Assembly (NCBI GenBank): GCA_905372875.1
Contig: CAJPQU010000135.1
Coordinates: 1-5,033, forward strand
DNA from: an uncultured Schwartzia sp.
GTDB lineage: Bacteria > Bacillota > Negativicutes > Selenomonadales > Selenomonadaceae
DNA length: 5,033 nucleotides
Direction: 5' to 3'
Shown: positions 1 through 5,033 of the stretch, piece after piece
How the letters are laid out: the number at the start of each line of letters is the position of its first letter
How positions within the stretch are numbered: the stretch's first letter is position 1
Position numbers and translations under genes: made by a program
The notes under the pieces: generated by a model
The model's database searches: none
Told to the model about the DNA's origin: nothing
The model's input: the letters and a program-made list of their open reading frames with translations, nothing else

Positions 1-642
1 GCCGTCAGGCAGATCAAAAACGTCGAACAGGCGGCGCAGATGTCGGCGGAACTCGTCGACAAACTGGGTTCCCGGTCGCAGGAGATCGGCACCATTGTGG
101 ATACCATTTCCGGCATCGCCAGCCAGACGAATCTCCTGGCGCTCAACGCCGCCATCGAGGCGGCCCGGGCTGGGGAACATGGCCGCGGCTTTGCCGTAGT
201 CGCCGAGGAAGTCCGTAAATTGGCGGAGCAGTCCCAGACGGCCGCTCAGCAGATCGCGGAACTCATCGGGGCGATTCAGTCCGATACGACCAGTGCTGTG
301 GATTCCATGCAGGGCGGCAGCACGGCTGTCGAGGAAGGCGTTCAAGCCGTGCAAAATTTACGGGCGACCTTTGACCGCATCAAGGAACTCATCGAAGGTG
401 TTTCGGCGGAAGTGGAGACGATGTCAGCTTCCATTACCGATGTCGCCCAGCAGACGGAAAATATTACCCGCGAGATGAAGTCCATCGGCGATGGTTCCCA
501 TAAGGTGGCTTCTGACATGAAGACTGTGGCGGGGGGGGCGGAAGGACGCTCTGCTTCTTCCGAGGAACTGGCTTCGGCCAGTGATTCTCTGGCGAAGATG
601 GCGCAGGAGATGCGTGACGAACTGAAAAAGTACCGCTATTGA
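1..642 (+). CDS. methyl-accepting chemotaxis protein, C-terminal signalling domain (5' end missing)
   Basis: The frame is open from base 1 to TGA at 640-642, giving 213 residues of the cytoplasmic signalling domain; the sensor, membrane segments and HAMP lie upstream of the window. The highly conserved hairpin tip that binds CheA and CheW is plain at about 112-246: GIASQTNLLALNAAIEAARA followed by GEHGRGFAVVAEEVRKLAEQ. Both arms are long, Ala/Gln/Glu-rich coiled-coil helices. The C-terminal arm has a good methylation-site match, SASSEELASA (550-579), where CheR and CheB would modify the Glu pair. The protein ends in DELKKYRY, so there is no C-terminal NWETF-type tether for CheR/CheB. A G8 tract at 531-538 encodes the Ala-Gly-Gly just before the methylation segment; the frame stays intact and aligns with the family without a gap. 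The ligand cannot be inferred. The family call is very secure. Confidence 0.97.
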   Translation, partial: AVRQIKNVEQAAQMSAELVDKLGSRSQEIGTIVDTISGIASQTNLLALNAAIEAARAGEHGRGFAVVAEEVRKLAEQSQTAAQQIAELIGAIQSDTTSAVDSMQGGSTAVEEGVQAVQNLRATFDRIKELIEGVSAEVETMSASITDVAQQTENITREMKSIGDGSHKVASDMKTVAGGAEGRSASSEELASASDSLAKMAQEMRDELKKYRY

Positions 643-670
643 GAGCGATAGCGAAAGGGATACGGCTGAT

Positions 671-697
671 AAAGCCCCGCGGCGGCGGGGCTTTTGT
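671..697 (+). terminator. rho-independent terminator after the chemotaxis receptor gene
   Basis: A perfect 10-bp stem (671-680 AAAGCCCCGC with 685-694 GCGGGGCTTT) has a 4-base GGCG loop and ends in a short T run (692-695) followed by GTCGT. It lies 28 bases after the receptor stop codon, so it should separate that gene from the usp transcript. Confidence 0.92.
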
Positions 698-781
698 CGT
701 TTCGGCGGACATGGACGAAAAGAGCCGATCCGACTATGCAGAAGAGAAAAGTCAGGGAAAAATTGGGAAGAAAGCAGGATT

Positions 782-810
782 TTGACAGAGAAAACGCGAA
801 ATTTCATAAC
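782..810 (+). promoter_or_regulatory. sigma-A type promoter for the usp gene
   Basis: A perfect -35 box TTGACA (782-787) is separated by exactly 17 bases from CATAAC (805-810), which matches TATAAT at 4 of 6 positions. Transcription would begin near 816-818, leaving a leader of about 30 bases with a strong ribosome binding site. This also argues against an upstream in-frame ATG at 813, which would sit at or before the transcription start. The rest of the 643-848 gap holds only the terminator and A/G-rich sequence with no convincing gene. Confidence 0.75.
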
Positions 811-834
811 AAATGAAGAATGTTTTGCTGCGAA

Positions 835-842
835 AGGGAGGG
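835..842 (+). promoter_or_regulatory. ribosome binding site fixing the usp start
   Basis: AGGGAGGG lies with its GGAGG core (837-841) 7 bases before ATG 849. The alternative in-frame ATG at 813 has no such site, so 849 is the chosen start. Confidence 0.88.
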
Positions 843-848
843 AATGTT

Positions 849-1265
849 ATGTTCAAAAATGTACTGGTGCCGGTGGACGGATCGGAAACCGCCGAGCGGG
901 CTATCGAGAAAGCCGTGGAGATCGCGAAGGCTTGCGGCGCGAAGCTGCACTTTCTCTATGTGGCGAATATCAATCAACTGGCCATTAACGCCTGCCTTTC
1001 GGACGCGATCTTGAGCGCCGTGACGAAAGCGGGGGACGTGATCCTGGAACGCGCCATGGAAAAAGTGCCCGCGGGAATCGAAAAGGAAGCTTCTTCGGAG
1101 ACAGGCTCTCCAGCGGTGGTCATCTTGGATTATCTGGAAGATCATCCCATGGATCTGGTGATCATGGGGAGCCGCGGCTTAGGTGTCGTCAAGGGCGTTC
1201 TCCTGGGCAGCGTTAGCCAGTATGTGGTGGAGCAGGCGAAATGCCCGGTACTGGTGGTGAAATAA
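849..1265 (+). CDS. UspA-family universal stress protein, ATP-binding type
   Basis: The product is 138 residues, the usual length of a single-domain universal stress protein. It opens with the family's first strand and loop, MFKNVLVPVDGSETAERAI, with Asp10 in the nucleotide-binding position. The C-terminal ATP-binding motif G-x2-G-x9-G-S is complete: Gly107, Gly110, Gly120 and Ser121 in MGSRGLGVVKGVLLGS. It closes with the usual beta strand CPVLVVK. No signal peptide or membrane segment is visible, so it should be a cytosolic dimer. Members of this ATP-binding subgroup are linked to survival under starvation, oxidative or envelope stress; the specific role here is unknown. It has its own promoter (782-810). 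No convincing terminator follows, so transcripts may continue into the arsR-hydrolase pair. Confidence 0.96.
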   Translation: MFKNVLVPVDGSETAERAIEKAVEIAKACGAKLHFLYVANINQLAINACLSDAILSAVTKAGDVILERAMEKVPAGIEKEASSETGSPAVVILDYLEDHPMDLVIMGSRGLGVVKGVLLGSVSQYVVEQAKCPVLVVK

Positions 1266-1305
1266 GCCGCCGTGGACATGGGGGCGGCGGCCTCTCTTTG
1301 GCCGC
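1266..1305 (+). other. GC-rich hairpins after usp, without a T tract
   Basis: Two mutually exclusive stems can form just after the usp stop: GCCGCC (1266-1271) with GGCGGC (1283-1288), or GCGGCC (1287-1292) with GGCCGC (1300-1305) around a 7-base loop. Neither is followed by a proper T run, so this is not a typical terminator. It could cause pausing or mRNA 3'-end stabilisation, or be chance in GC-rich sequence. The remainder of the gap to 1407 shows short GC-rich dyads but no clear promoter. Confidence 0.3.
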
Positions 1306-1407
1306 TGTCTCAGCCATCTCGGGCCGTAGCGGCGCATGCCGTGACGGAACCTGTGACACGTTATGGCAGAGAAGAAGCAGAGGTACGGCCAGATGGCTGC
1401 GCCTCTT

Positions 1408-1414
1408 GGGGAGG
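1408..1414 (+). promoter_or_regulatory. ribosome binding site fixing the arsR start
   Basis: GGGGAGG ends 5 bases before ATG 1420. In-frame ATGs at 1363 and 1393 lack a comparable site, and the family homology begins well after 1420, so the short form is preferred. Confidence 0.8.
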
Positions 1415-1419
1415 ATACC

Positions 1420-1764
1420 ATGGATATCTTAAAAACCGCGCCCCGCGGGTCGTCACAACTGCATGAAATCGACGAGCTTACCAGTCAGCGTCTGGCGGAG
1501 ATCTTTAAGGTGCTGGGCGATCCGACGCGCATTAAGCTCCTGGGGCTTTTGACCGCCGCGGAGATGCGGGTGGGGGATATCGCGGCAGCGCTGTCCATGG
1601 GCGCGTCGGCGATTTCCCATCAGCTTCGGGTACTGCGGGACGCCCGCCTGGTGAAGTTTCGCCGGGAGGGAAAAGAGGCGTGGTATTCCTTGGATGACGA
1701 CCATGTGGTGAAGCTCATGCGGCAGGGGCTTGATCATGTGGCCCACGGAAATAAGGCGATCTGA
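1420..1764 (+). CDS. ArsR/SmtB-family metal-sensing repressor with an alpha-5 zinc-type site
   Basis: The 114-residue product is a winged-helix dimeric repressor of the SmtB/CzrA group. The family signature LGDPTRIKLLGLL is at residues 32-44, the recognition helix (SMGASAISHQLRVLRDARLV) at 59-78, and the wing (FRREGKEAWYSL) at 80-91. In helix 5, SLDDDHVVKLMRQGLDHVAH contains Asp93, His95, His106 and His109. Their spacing matches the four Zn/Co ligands of CzrA (Asp84, His86, His97, His100 by my recollection). The alpha-3 site that senses Cd, Pb or As is absent: the usual ELCVC segment reads EMRVGD and the protein has no cysteine. The expected ligand is therefore Zn(II) or Co(II), with metal binding releasing DNA. 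No metal transporter adjoins it. Its stop is one base from the hydrolase start, implying co-transcription. In-frame starts at 1363 (133 residues) or 1393 are possible but less likely. The family is certain; the metal is inference. Confidence 0.94.
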   Translation: MDILKTAPRGSSQLHEIDELTSQRLAEIFKVLGDPTRIKLLGLLTAAEMRVGDIAAALSMGASAISHQLRVLRDARLVKFRREGKEAWYSLDDDHVVKLMRQGLDHVAHGNKAI

Positions 1765-1765
1765 T

Positions 1766-2632
1766 ATGGGACGGGGAAAGAAGATTTTTTTGGCGGCGGT
1801 GTTCGCCCTTTGCTGGGGGGGGACCGTTGCCGCCGCGCCGCTTTTGAAAATAGGCGCGCAAGGGCATGATGTTCGGGTCGTTCAGGAAGCGCTGCAAAGG
1901 GCAGGCTATGCCATCGAGGGCGTGACCGGCATTTTTGACGAGGCCACCCGGGAGGCGGTGCTGGCCTTTCAGCGGGATCAGCAGCTGACGGAAAGCGGTA
2001 CGGTGGACCGGGCAACGTGGCACGCGCTGCGCCGACGCCCGCCGACGCCGCCGTCAGATTCTTCGCCGGAGCAGGCATCTCCCGCGTCGAAACCGCCGGC
2101 CAAGGCGGAGTCGCCCGCCGCGTCTTCCGGTGAGGCGGAACCGGCAGCGAAAACCAAGGAGCCGAAGCCGGCAAAAGAAAAAGAAAAGAAGCCGGAAAAG
2201 AAGGAGCCGGCGCCGCCGGCAGCGGAGAAAGTGCCAGAAAGCGCGGCTTTCCTGCCGCGCAAAGAAGTGCCGAAACTCATTGCCACGGCCAAAAAATATC
2301 TGGGGACACCGTACCGCTTTGGCGGCACCACCCCGAAGGGCTTCGACTGCTCGGGCTTCGTACAGTTCGTCTTTCACCGCCATGGGTTCGCGATCCCTCG
2401 GGCGGCAGACGAGCAGTATAAGCTGGGACAGCGGATCAAGAAGCGCCAGGAATTGGAACCGGGGGATCTGGTCTTTTTTACCACCTATGAGAAAGGCGCT
2501 TCCCACTGTGGCATCTATTTGGGAAAGAACCAGTTCATCCACGTTTCCTCCCGCCGCGGGGTGCATGTGGACAATCTGGACGACGAATACTGGAAGCCCC
2601 GCTGGTACGGGGGCAAACATATCGTGAAGTAG
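1766..2632 (+). CDS. secreted NlpC/P60 peptidoglycan endopeptidase with N-terminal PG-binding domain
   Basis: The 288-residue product has a signal peptide (residues 1-23: basic GRGKK, hydrophobic core, cleavage near TVAAA). A PG_binding_1 domain follows (about 28-88: GHDVRVVQEALQRAGY and GIFDEATREAVLAFQRDQQL). A 70-residue linker rich in Pro, Ala, Lys and Glu (90-160) leads to an NlpC/P60 domain (about 166-288). The catalytic triad is visible: Cys195 in FDCSGF, His247 in ASHCGIYLG and His259 in FIHVSS. Family members cut stem peptides of peptidoglycan, typically next to meso-diaminopimelate; the exact bond here is unknown. ATG 1766 lies one base after the arsR stop and is preceded by a weak AAGG about 10 bases upstream, which points to translational coupling. 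An in-frame ATG at 1730 would put a polar stretch before the signal peptide and overlap arsR, so it is rejected. Cys16 in FALC does not fit a lipobox. A G8 tract (1815-1822) falls inside the signal sequence. Confidence 0.96.
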   Translation: MGRGKKIFLAAVFALCWGGTVAAAPLLKIGAQGHDVRVVQEALQRAGYAIEGVTGIFDEATREAVLAFQRDQQLTESGTVDRATWHALRRRPPTPPSDSSPEQASPASKPPAKAESPAASSGEAEPAAKTKEPKPAKEKEKKPEKKEPAPPAAEKVPESAAFLPRKEVPKLIATAKKYLGTPYRFGGTTPKGFDCSGFVQFVFHRHGFAIPRAADEQYKLGQRIKKRQELEPGDLVFFTTYEKGASHCGIYLGKNQFIHVSSRRGVHVDNLDDEYWKPRWYGGKHIVK

Positions 2633-2634
2633 AT

Positions 2635-2670
2635 AAAACACGCCATCCGCAGCATGGATGGCGTGTTTTT
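2635..2670 (+). terminator. strong rho-independent terminator after the hydrolase gene
   Basis: A perfect 14-bp stem (2635-2648, AAAACACGCCATCC, with 2656-2669) surrounds a 7-base loop GCAGCAT and ends in TTTTT (2666-2670). It starts two bases after the TAG stop. The A run on the left arm could allow some termination in the opposite direction, but no gene converges on it. It marks the end of the usp-arsR-hydrolase block. Confidence 0.95.
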
Positions 2671-2694
2671 GTCAGGCAAATCAGAGAGTTGCGC

Positions 2695-2723
2695 TTCGAT
2701 TTGTGATATATTTGTGATATAAT
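2695..2723 (+). promoter_or_regulatory. promoter of the M16C peptidase gene, extended -10 type
   Basis: A perfect TATAAT (2718-2723) is preceded by the TGn extension (2715-2717). The best -35 at 17-base spacing is TTCGAT (2695-2700), a poor 3 of 6 match, so recognition would rest on the extended -10. The first repeat copy supplies a second candidate, TGA-TATATT (2704-2712), 11 bases upstream. Transcription from the main -10 would start near 2730, giving a leader of about 90 bases. Confidence 0.75.
2700..2721 (+). repeat. exact tandem 11-bp repeat overlapping the peptidase promoter
   Basis: TTTGTGATATA occurs twice head to tail (2700-2710 and 2711-2721), and the identity extends one base to the left (A at 2699 and 2710). 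The period is about one helical turn. Each copy carries a TGA-TATA sequence that could act as an extended -10 element. Confidence 0.9.
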
Positions 2724-2751
2724 GGAAAACGCTGAACAAAAGCAAGGGAAC

Positions 2752-2785
2752 GCCCCTGGGTTATATGGTCAAGGGGCAATCTTTT
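2752..2785 (+). promoter_or_regulatory. terminator-like hairpin in the peptidase leader (possible attenuator)
   Basis: GCCCCT (2752-2757) pairs with AGGGGC (2772-2777) across a 14-base loop, and AATCTTTT (2778-2785) follows. The stem is short and the T run interrupted, so termination would be weak. The same C-run could instead pair with the AGGGG of the ribosome binding site at 2804-2808. A regulatory role is inference only, and no known riboswitch class is recognised. Confidence 0.35.
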
Positions 2786-2801
2786 AGGGTGATTTTCCCA
2801 C

Positions 2802-2809
2802 AAAGGGGG
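2802..2809 (+). promoter_or_regulatory. ribosome binding site of the M16C peptidase gene
   Basis: AAAGGGGG lies 11 bases before ATG 2821, across an A/T-rich spacer. The spacing is slightly long. Still, this is the only good site, and the product from 2821 includes the GFRLMKTRRIPEADST segment that matches the usual N-terminus of the family, which a start at the later ATG 2857 would cut off. Confidence 0.7.
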
Positions 2810-2820
2810 TATATATTTAC

Positions 2821-5033
2821 ATGGAGATCCAGGAAAAGATCCATGGCTTTCGATTGATGAAAACGCGGCGGATTCCCGAAGCGGATTCTACGGCGTATGA
2901 ATTTCGGCACGAAAAGAGCGGGGCGCGGCTGCTGTTCCTTGAGAATCAGGACGATAATAAGGTGTTTTCCATTTCCTTTCGCACGCCGCCCAAAGATGAT
3001 ACGGGGGCGGCCCATGTGGTGGAGCACTCCGTTCTGTGCGGCTCCCGCAAGTTTCCCCTGAAGGAGCCTTTTGTGGAGCTGGTGAAAGGCTCCCTCAACA
3101 CCTTCCTCAACGCCATGACTTTTCCCGATAAGACCATGTATCCCGTGGCCAGCCGCAATGATAAAGATTTTCAGAATTTGATGGATGTCTATTTGGACGC
3201 GGTGTTTTACCCGGTCATGCGGCAAAAGCTCGAGGTGCTCTGGCAGGAAGGCTGGCACTACGAGATCGAGCGGCCGGAGGATCCCCTGACATACAGCGGC
3301 GTCGTCTACAACGAGATGAAGGGGGCGACGTCGTCGCCGGAGGATCTCTTGGAAACCGAGATCTTTAAGGCGCTCTATCCTGATACGCCGTATCATTTCG
3401 AGTCGGGGGGAAATCCCGAGCGCATCCCTGATCTGACCCAGGAAAAATTCGTTGCCTTCCATCAGCGCTATTATCATCCAGCCAACAGCTACATCTACCT
3501 CTATGGCAACTTGAATATCGAGGAAAAATTGGCGTTCCTTGACGAAGCCTATCTGTCCCATTTTTCCCGGATTGAAGTGGATTCCGCGATCCCGTGGCAA
3601 CCGCTTTTTGACGGGCTGCGGCGCGTGGCGAAGGAGTATCCTGTGGGGGCGGAGGAGGACACGGCCGCCAAGACGTATCTTTCTTGGTCGCTCATCGCCT
3701 GTGATGCGGCGGATCGGCTGACCCAGGCGGGGATGGCGATCCTCGTCCACGCCCTCTTCACGACGGACGCGGCGCCCTTGCGGCAGGCGCTTTTGGATGC
3801 CGGCATCGGCAAGGACATGACGGCGTCCTTGGAAAATCAGGTGGCGCAGCCTTCCCTGACGGTGGAAGTAACCAACGCCGAGGCCACTGACGTCGACCGC
3901 TTCCATCAGATCATGGAGGAGACGCTGACGAAATTGGTGCGGGACGGCATCGACCGAACGCTCTTGGAGGCGTCCCTCAACTGGATGGAATTTAAGATGC
4001 GGGAAGCGGATTTCGGCACGACGCCCAAGGGATTGATCTACAACATGGCCGTCATGACGAATTGGCTCTACGGAGAGGAGCCGACGGAGCCGCTCTTTTA
4101 TGAGGAGAACCTGCAAAAACTGCGGGCCGGGCTGGATAACGGCTACTTTGAGGATTTGGCGCGGCGCTGCCTCATGGAGAATCCCCATCAGGTGTTGGTG
4201 ACCATGGCCCCCAGCCGGACGATGGCGGCGGCGCGGGAGGCAGCGGTGGCGGCGCAGCTGGCCGAAAAAAAGGCGGCCATGACGGCGGCGGAGATCGAGG
4301 CGGTCATCGAGAACGCGGCGCGGCTGAAAGCCATGCAAGAGACGCCGGACACCCCCGAGGCCTTGGCGAAGATCCCGCTTCTTCAATTAGCGGACATCAC
4401 GCCGGAGATGGAGAAGCTGTCCCTAAAGGAGCGGGAGATCGGCAGGATCAAGGTACTGCTCAGCGATCTTCCCACCCATGGGATCGCGTACCTGAACTTC
4501 TATTTTGACGGCAACGTTCTCACGGCGGAGGATCAGCTCTACGCTTACCTCTTGTGTGATCTTTTCGGGGCGGTGGACACGAAGCATCACTCCTATGCCG
4601 AGTTGACGAATTTGAAGAACCTCCATACCGGGGGCATTTCCTATGATTTGACCGCCATTGCGCTGACAGCGGATCCGGCGCAGTGGACGCCCAAGGCGGT
4701 GGTGAAAGCCCGGGCGTTGGTGCGCAAACTCCCCGAACTGTTCGCCCTCTTGGAGGAGATTCTCACCGCGTCCTCGTTTGACGATGCCAAGCGCTTAGGG
4801 GAGCTCATCGACCAGTGCATCGCCGGGTCGGAGCGGCAGATCATGAACATGCCCCAGCGGGTGATGGCGTCGCGGCTCAATGCTTATCTTCTGCCCGGCG
4901 CCGGGTTTGATGATCGGAGTTCGCTGGCCTATTACCGTTTCCTGCGGGATCTGCGGGCGAATTTTACGGCGCGTTTTGAGGAATTGCGGACGCGCCTTGA
5001 CGAGGTGCGGCGCCGCCTTTATCGGCGGGAGGG
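2821..5033 (+). CDS. M16C-family (PreP-like) zinc metallopeptidase, 3' end beyond the window
   Basis: The frame is open from ATG 2821 to the window end without a stop or frameshift: 737 full codons of a family usually near 970 residues, so roughly the last quarter is missing. The inverted zinc motif HVVEH gives ligands His65 and His69 with catalytic base Glu68. The third ligand is Glu165 in VVYNEMKG. This 4- and 96-residue spacing matches PreP as I recall it. Other family blocks are HSVLCGSRKFPLKEPFVEL (69-87) and KGSLNTFLNAMTFPDKTMYP (89-108). Expected order is catalytic M16 domain (about 1-215), second M16-like domain (about 217-460), a charged Ala-rich helical hinge (about 468-515), then the M16C-associated region (about 525 onward). 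The fourth domain, with the substrate-binding Arg/Tyr pair, is not visible. No signal peptide is present, so it is probably a cytosolic oligopeptidase that clears short unstructured peptides. It has its own promoter and leader. Confidence 0.96.
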   Translation, partial: MEIQEKIHGFRLMKTRRIPEADSTAYEFRHEKSGARLLFLENQDDNKVFSISFRTPPKDDTGAAHVVEHSVLCGSRKFPLKEPFVELVKGSLNTFLNAMTFPDKTMYPVASRNDKDFQNLMDVYLDAVFYPVMRQKLEVLWQEGWHYEIERPEDPLTYSGVVYNEMKGATSSPEDLLETEIFKALYPDTPYHFESGGNPERIPDLTQEKFVAFHQRYYHPANSYIYLYGNLNIEEKLAFLDEAYLSHFSRIEVDSAIPWQPLFDGLRRVAKEYPVGAEEDTAAKTYLSWSLIACDAADRLTQAGMAILVHALFTTDAAPLRQALLDAGIGKDMTASLENQVAQPSLTVEVTNAEATDVDRFHQIMEETLTKLVRDGIDRTLLEASLNWMEFKMREADFGTTPKGLIYNMAVMTNWLYGEEPTEPLFYEENLQKLRAGLDNGYFEDLARRCLMENPHQVLVTMAPSRTMAAAREAAVAAQLAEKKAAMTAAEIEAVIENAARLKAMQETPDTPEALAKIPLLQLADITPEMEKLSLKEREIGRIKVLLSDLPTHGIAYLNFYFDGNVLTAEDQLYAYLLCDLFGAVDTKHHSYAELTNLKNLHTGGISYDLTAIALTADPAQWTPKAVVKARALVRKLPELFALLEEILTASSFDDAKRLGELIDQCIAGSERQIMNMPQRVMASRLNAYLLPGAGFDDRSSLAYYRFLRDLRANFTARFEELRTRLDEVRRRLYRRE

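Noticed and set aside
711..785. Small 24-codon frame in the gap before usp (starting MDEKSRSDYAEE)
   Set aside because: No usable ribosome binding site, and the frame runs into the -35 box of the usp promoter just after a strong terminator.
736..816. Small basic 26-codon frame in the gap before usp (starting MQKRKVREKLGR)
   Set aside because: No ribosome binding site, and it spans the whole usp promoter. A/G-rich sequence alone explains the Lys/Arg content.
1363..1419. Longer arsR form starting at 1363
   Set aside because: No ribosome binding site is seen before 1363, while GGGGAGG sits 5 bases before ATG 1420. The extra residues are not part of the conserved ArsR fold.
1804..1815. Lipoprotein signal at Cys16 of the hydrolase
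   Set aside because: The residues before the cysteine (F-A-L) do not fit the lipobox, which needs a small residue just before Cys. An ordinary signal peptidase I site follows at TVAAA.
2054..2641. A 195-codon minus-strand frame opposite the NlpC/P60 gene
   Set aside because: The Arg/Leu/Phe-rich low-complexity product is the mirror of the Lys/Glu/Ala/Pro linker. It has no family resemblance and starts inside the strong terminator.
2722..2787. 21-codon frame in the peptidase leader (starting MENAEQKQGN)
   Set aside because: Its ATG overlaps the TATAAT -10 box, so it would not be on the main transcript.
2765..2857. 30-codon frame overlapping the peptidase start (starting MVKGQSFRVI), considered as a leader peptide
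   Set aside because: No good ribosome binding site before its ATG and no regulatory codon run. It probably arises by chance, although it would overlap the real start codon.
2761..4386. A 541-codon open frame on the minus strand opposite the M16C peptidase gene
   Set aside because: Its product is Arg/His/Leu/Gly-rich with no recognisable domain, as expected for the antisense of a GC-rich gene. The + strand frame has full M16C motifs, and the reverse frame has no identifiable promoter or ribosome binding site.

Overview
The window reads as ordinary chromosome of a fairly GC-rich bacterium. Strong purine-rich ribosome binding sites, a near-consensus housekeeping (sigma-A type) promoter, compact rho-independent terminators and the gene families present suggest a Bacillota member. 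A Negativicutes or clostridial lineage is my best guess, but this is inference from style and not a taxonomic identification. All real genes lie on the + strand, and I see no mobile element, tRNA, rRNA or CRISPR array.

Layout. Bases 1-642 are the 3' end of a methyl-accepting chemotaxis protein gene, closed by a strong terminator at 671-697. A promoter at 782-810 then drives a UspA-type universal stress protein gene (849-1265). After 154 non-coding bases comes an ArsR/SmtB-family metal sensor (1420-1764). One base after its stop codon a secreted NlpC/P60 cell-wall peptidase gene begins (1766-2632). A second strong terminator (2635-2670) closes this block. A new promoter with an unusual tandem 11-bp repeat (2700-2723) and a roughly 90-base leader precede a large M16C (PreP-like) zinc metallopeptidase gene. 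That gene starts at 2821 and runs off the window end, with 737 full codons visible.

How the genes may work together. The only obvious terminators around usp, arsR and the peptidoglycan hydrolase are those at 671-697 and 2635-2670, so the three genes could form one transcription unit. The arsR and hydrolase genes are almost certainly translated from one message. The ArsR protein keeps all four residues of the alpha-5 zinc site known from CzrA/SmtB and has no cysteine, yet no metal transporter is adjacent. Its nearest partner is a cell-wall hydrolase, which raises the possibility of metal-responsive control of wall remodelling or of the stress protein. The M16C peptidase is probably an independent cytosolic oligopeptidase gene.

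I do not see a clearly new multi-gene system. The points most worth following are the orphan zinc-sensor/hydrolase pairing, the duplicated extended -10 promoter, the leader hairpin whose C-run could also pair with the ribosome binding site, and a G8 homopolymer inside the hydrolase signal peptide.
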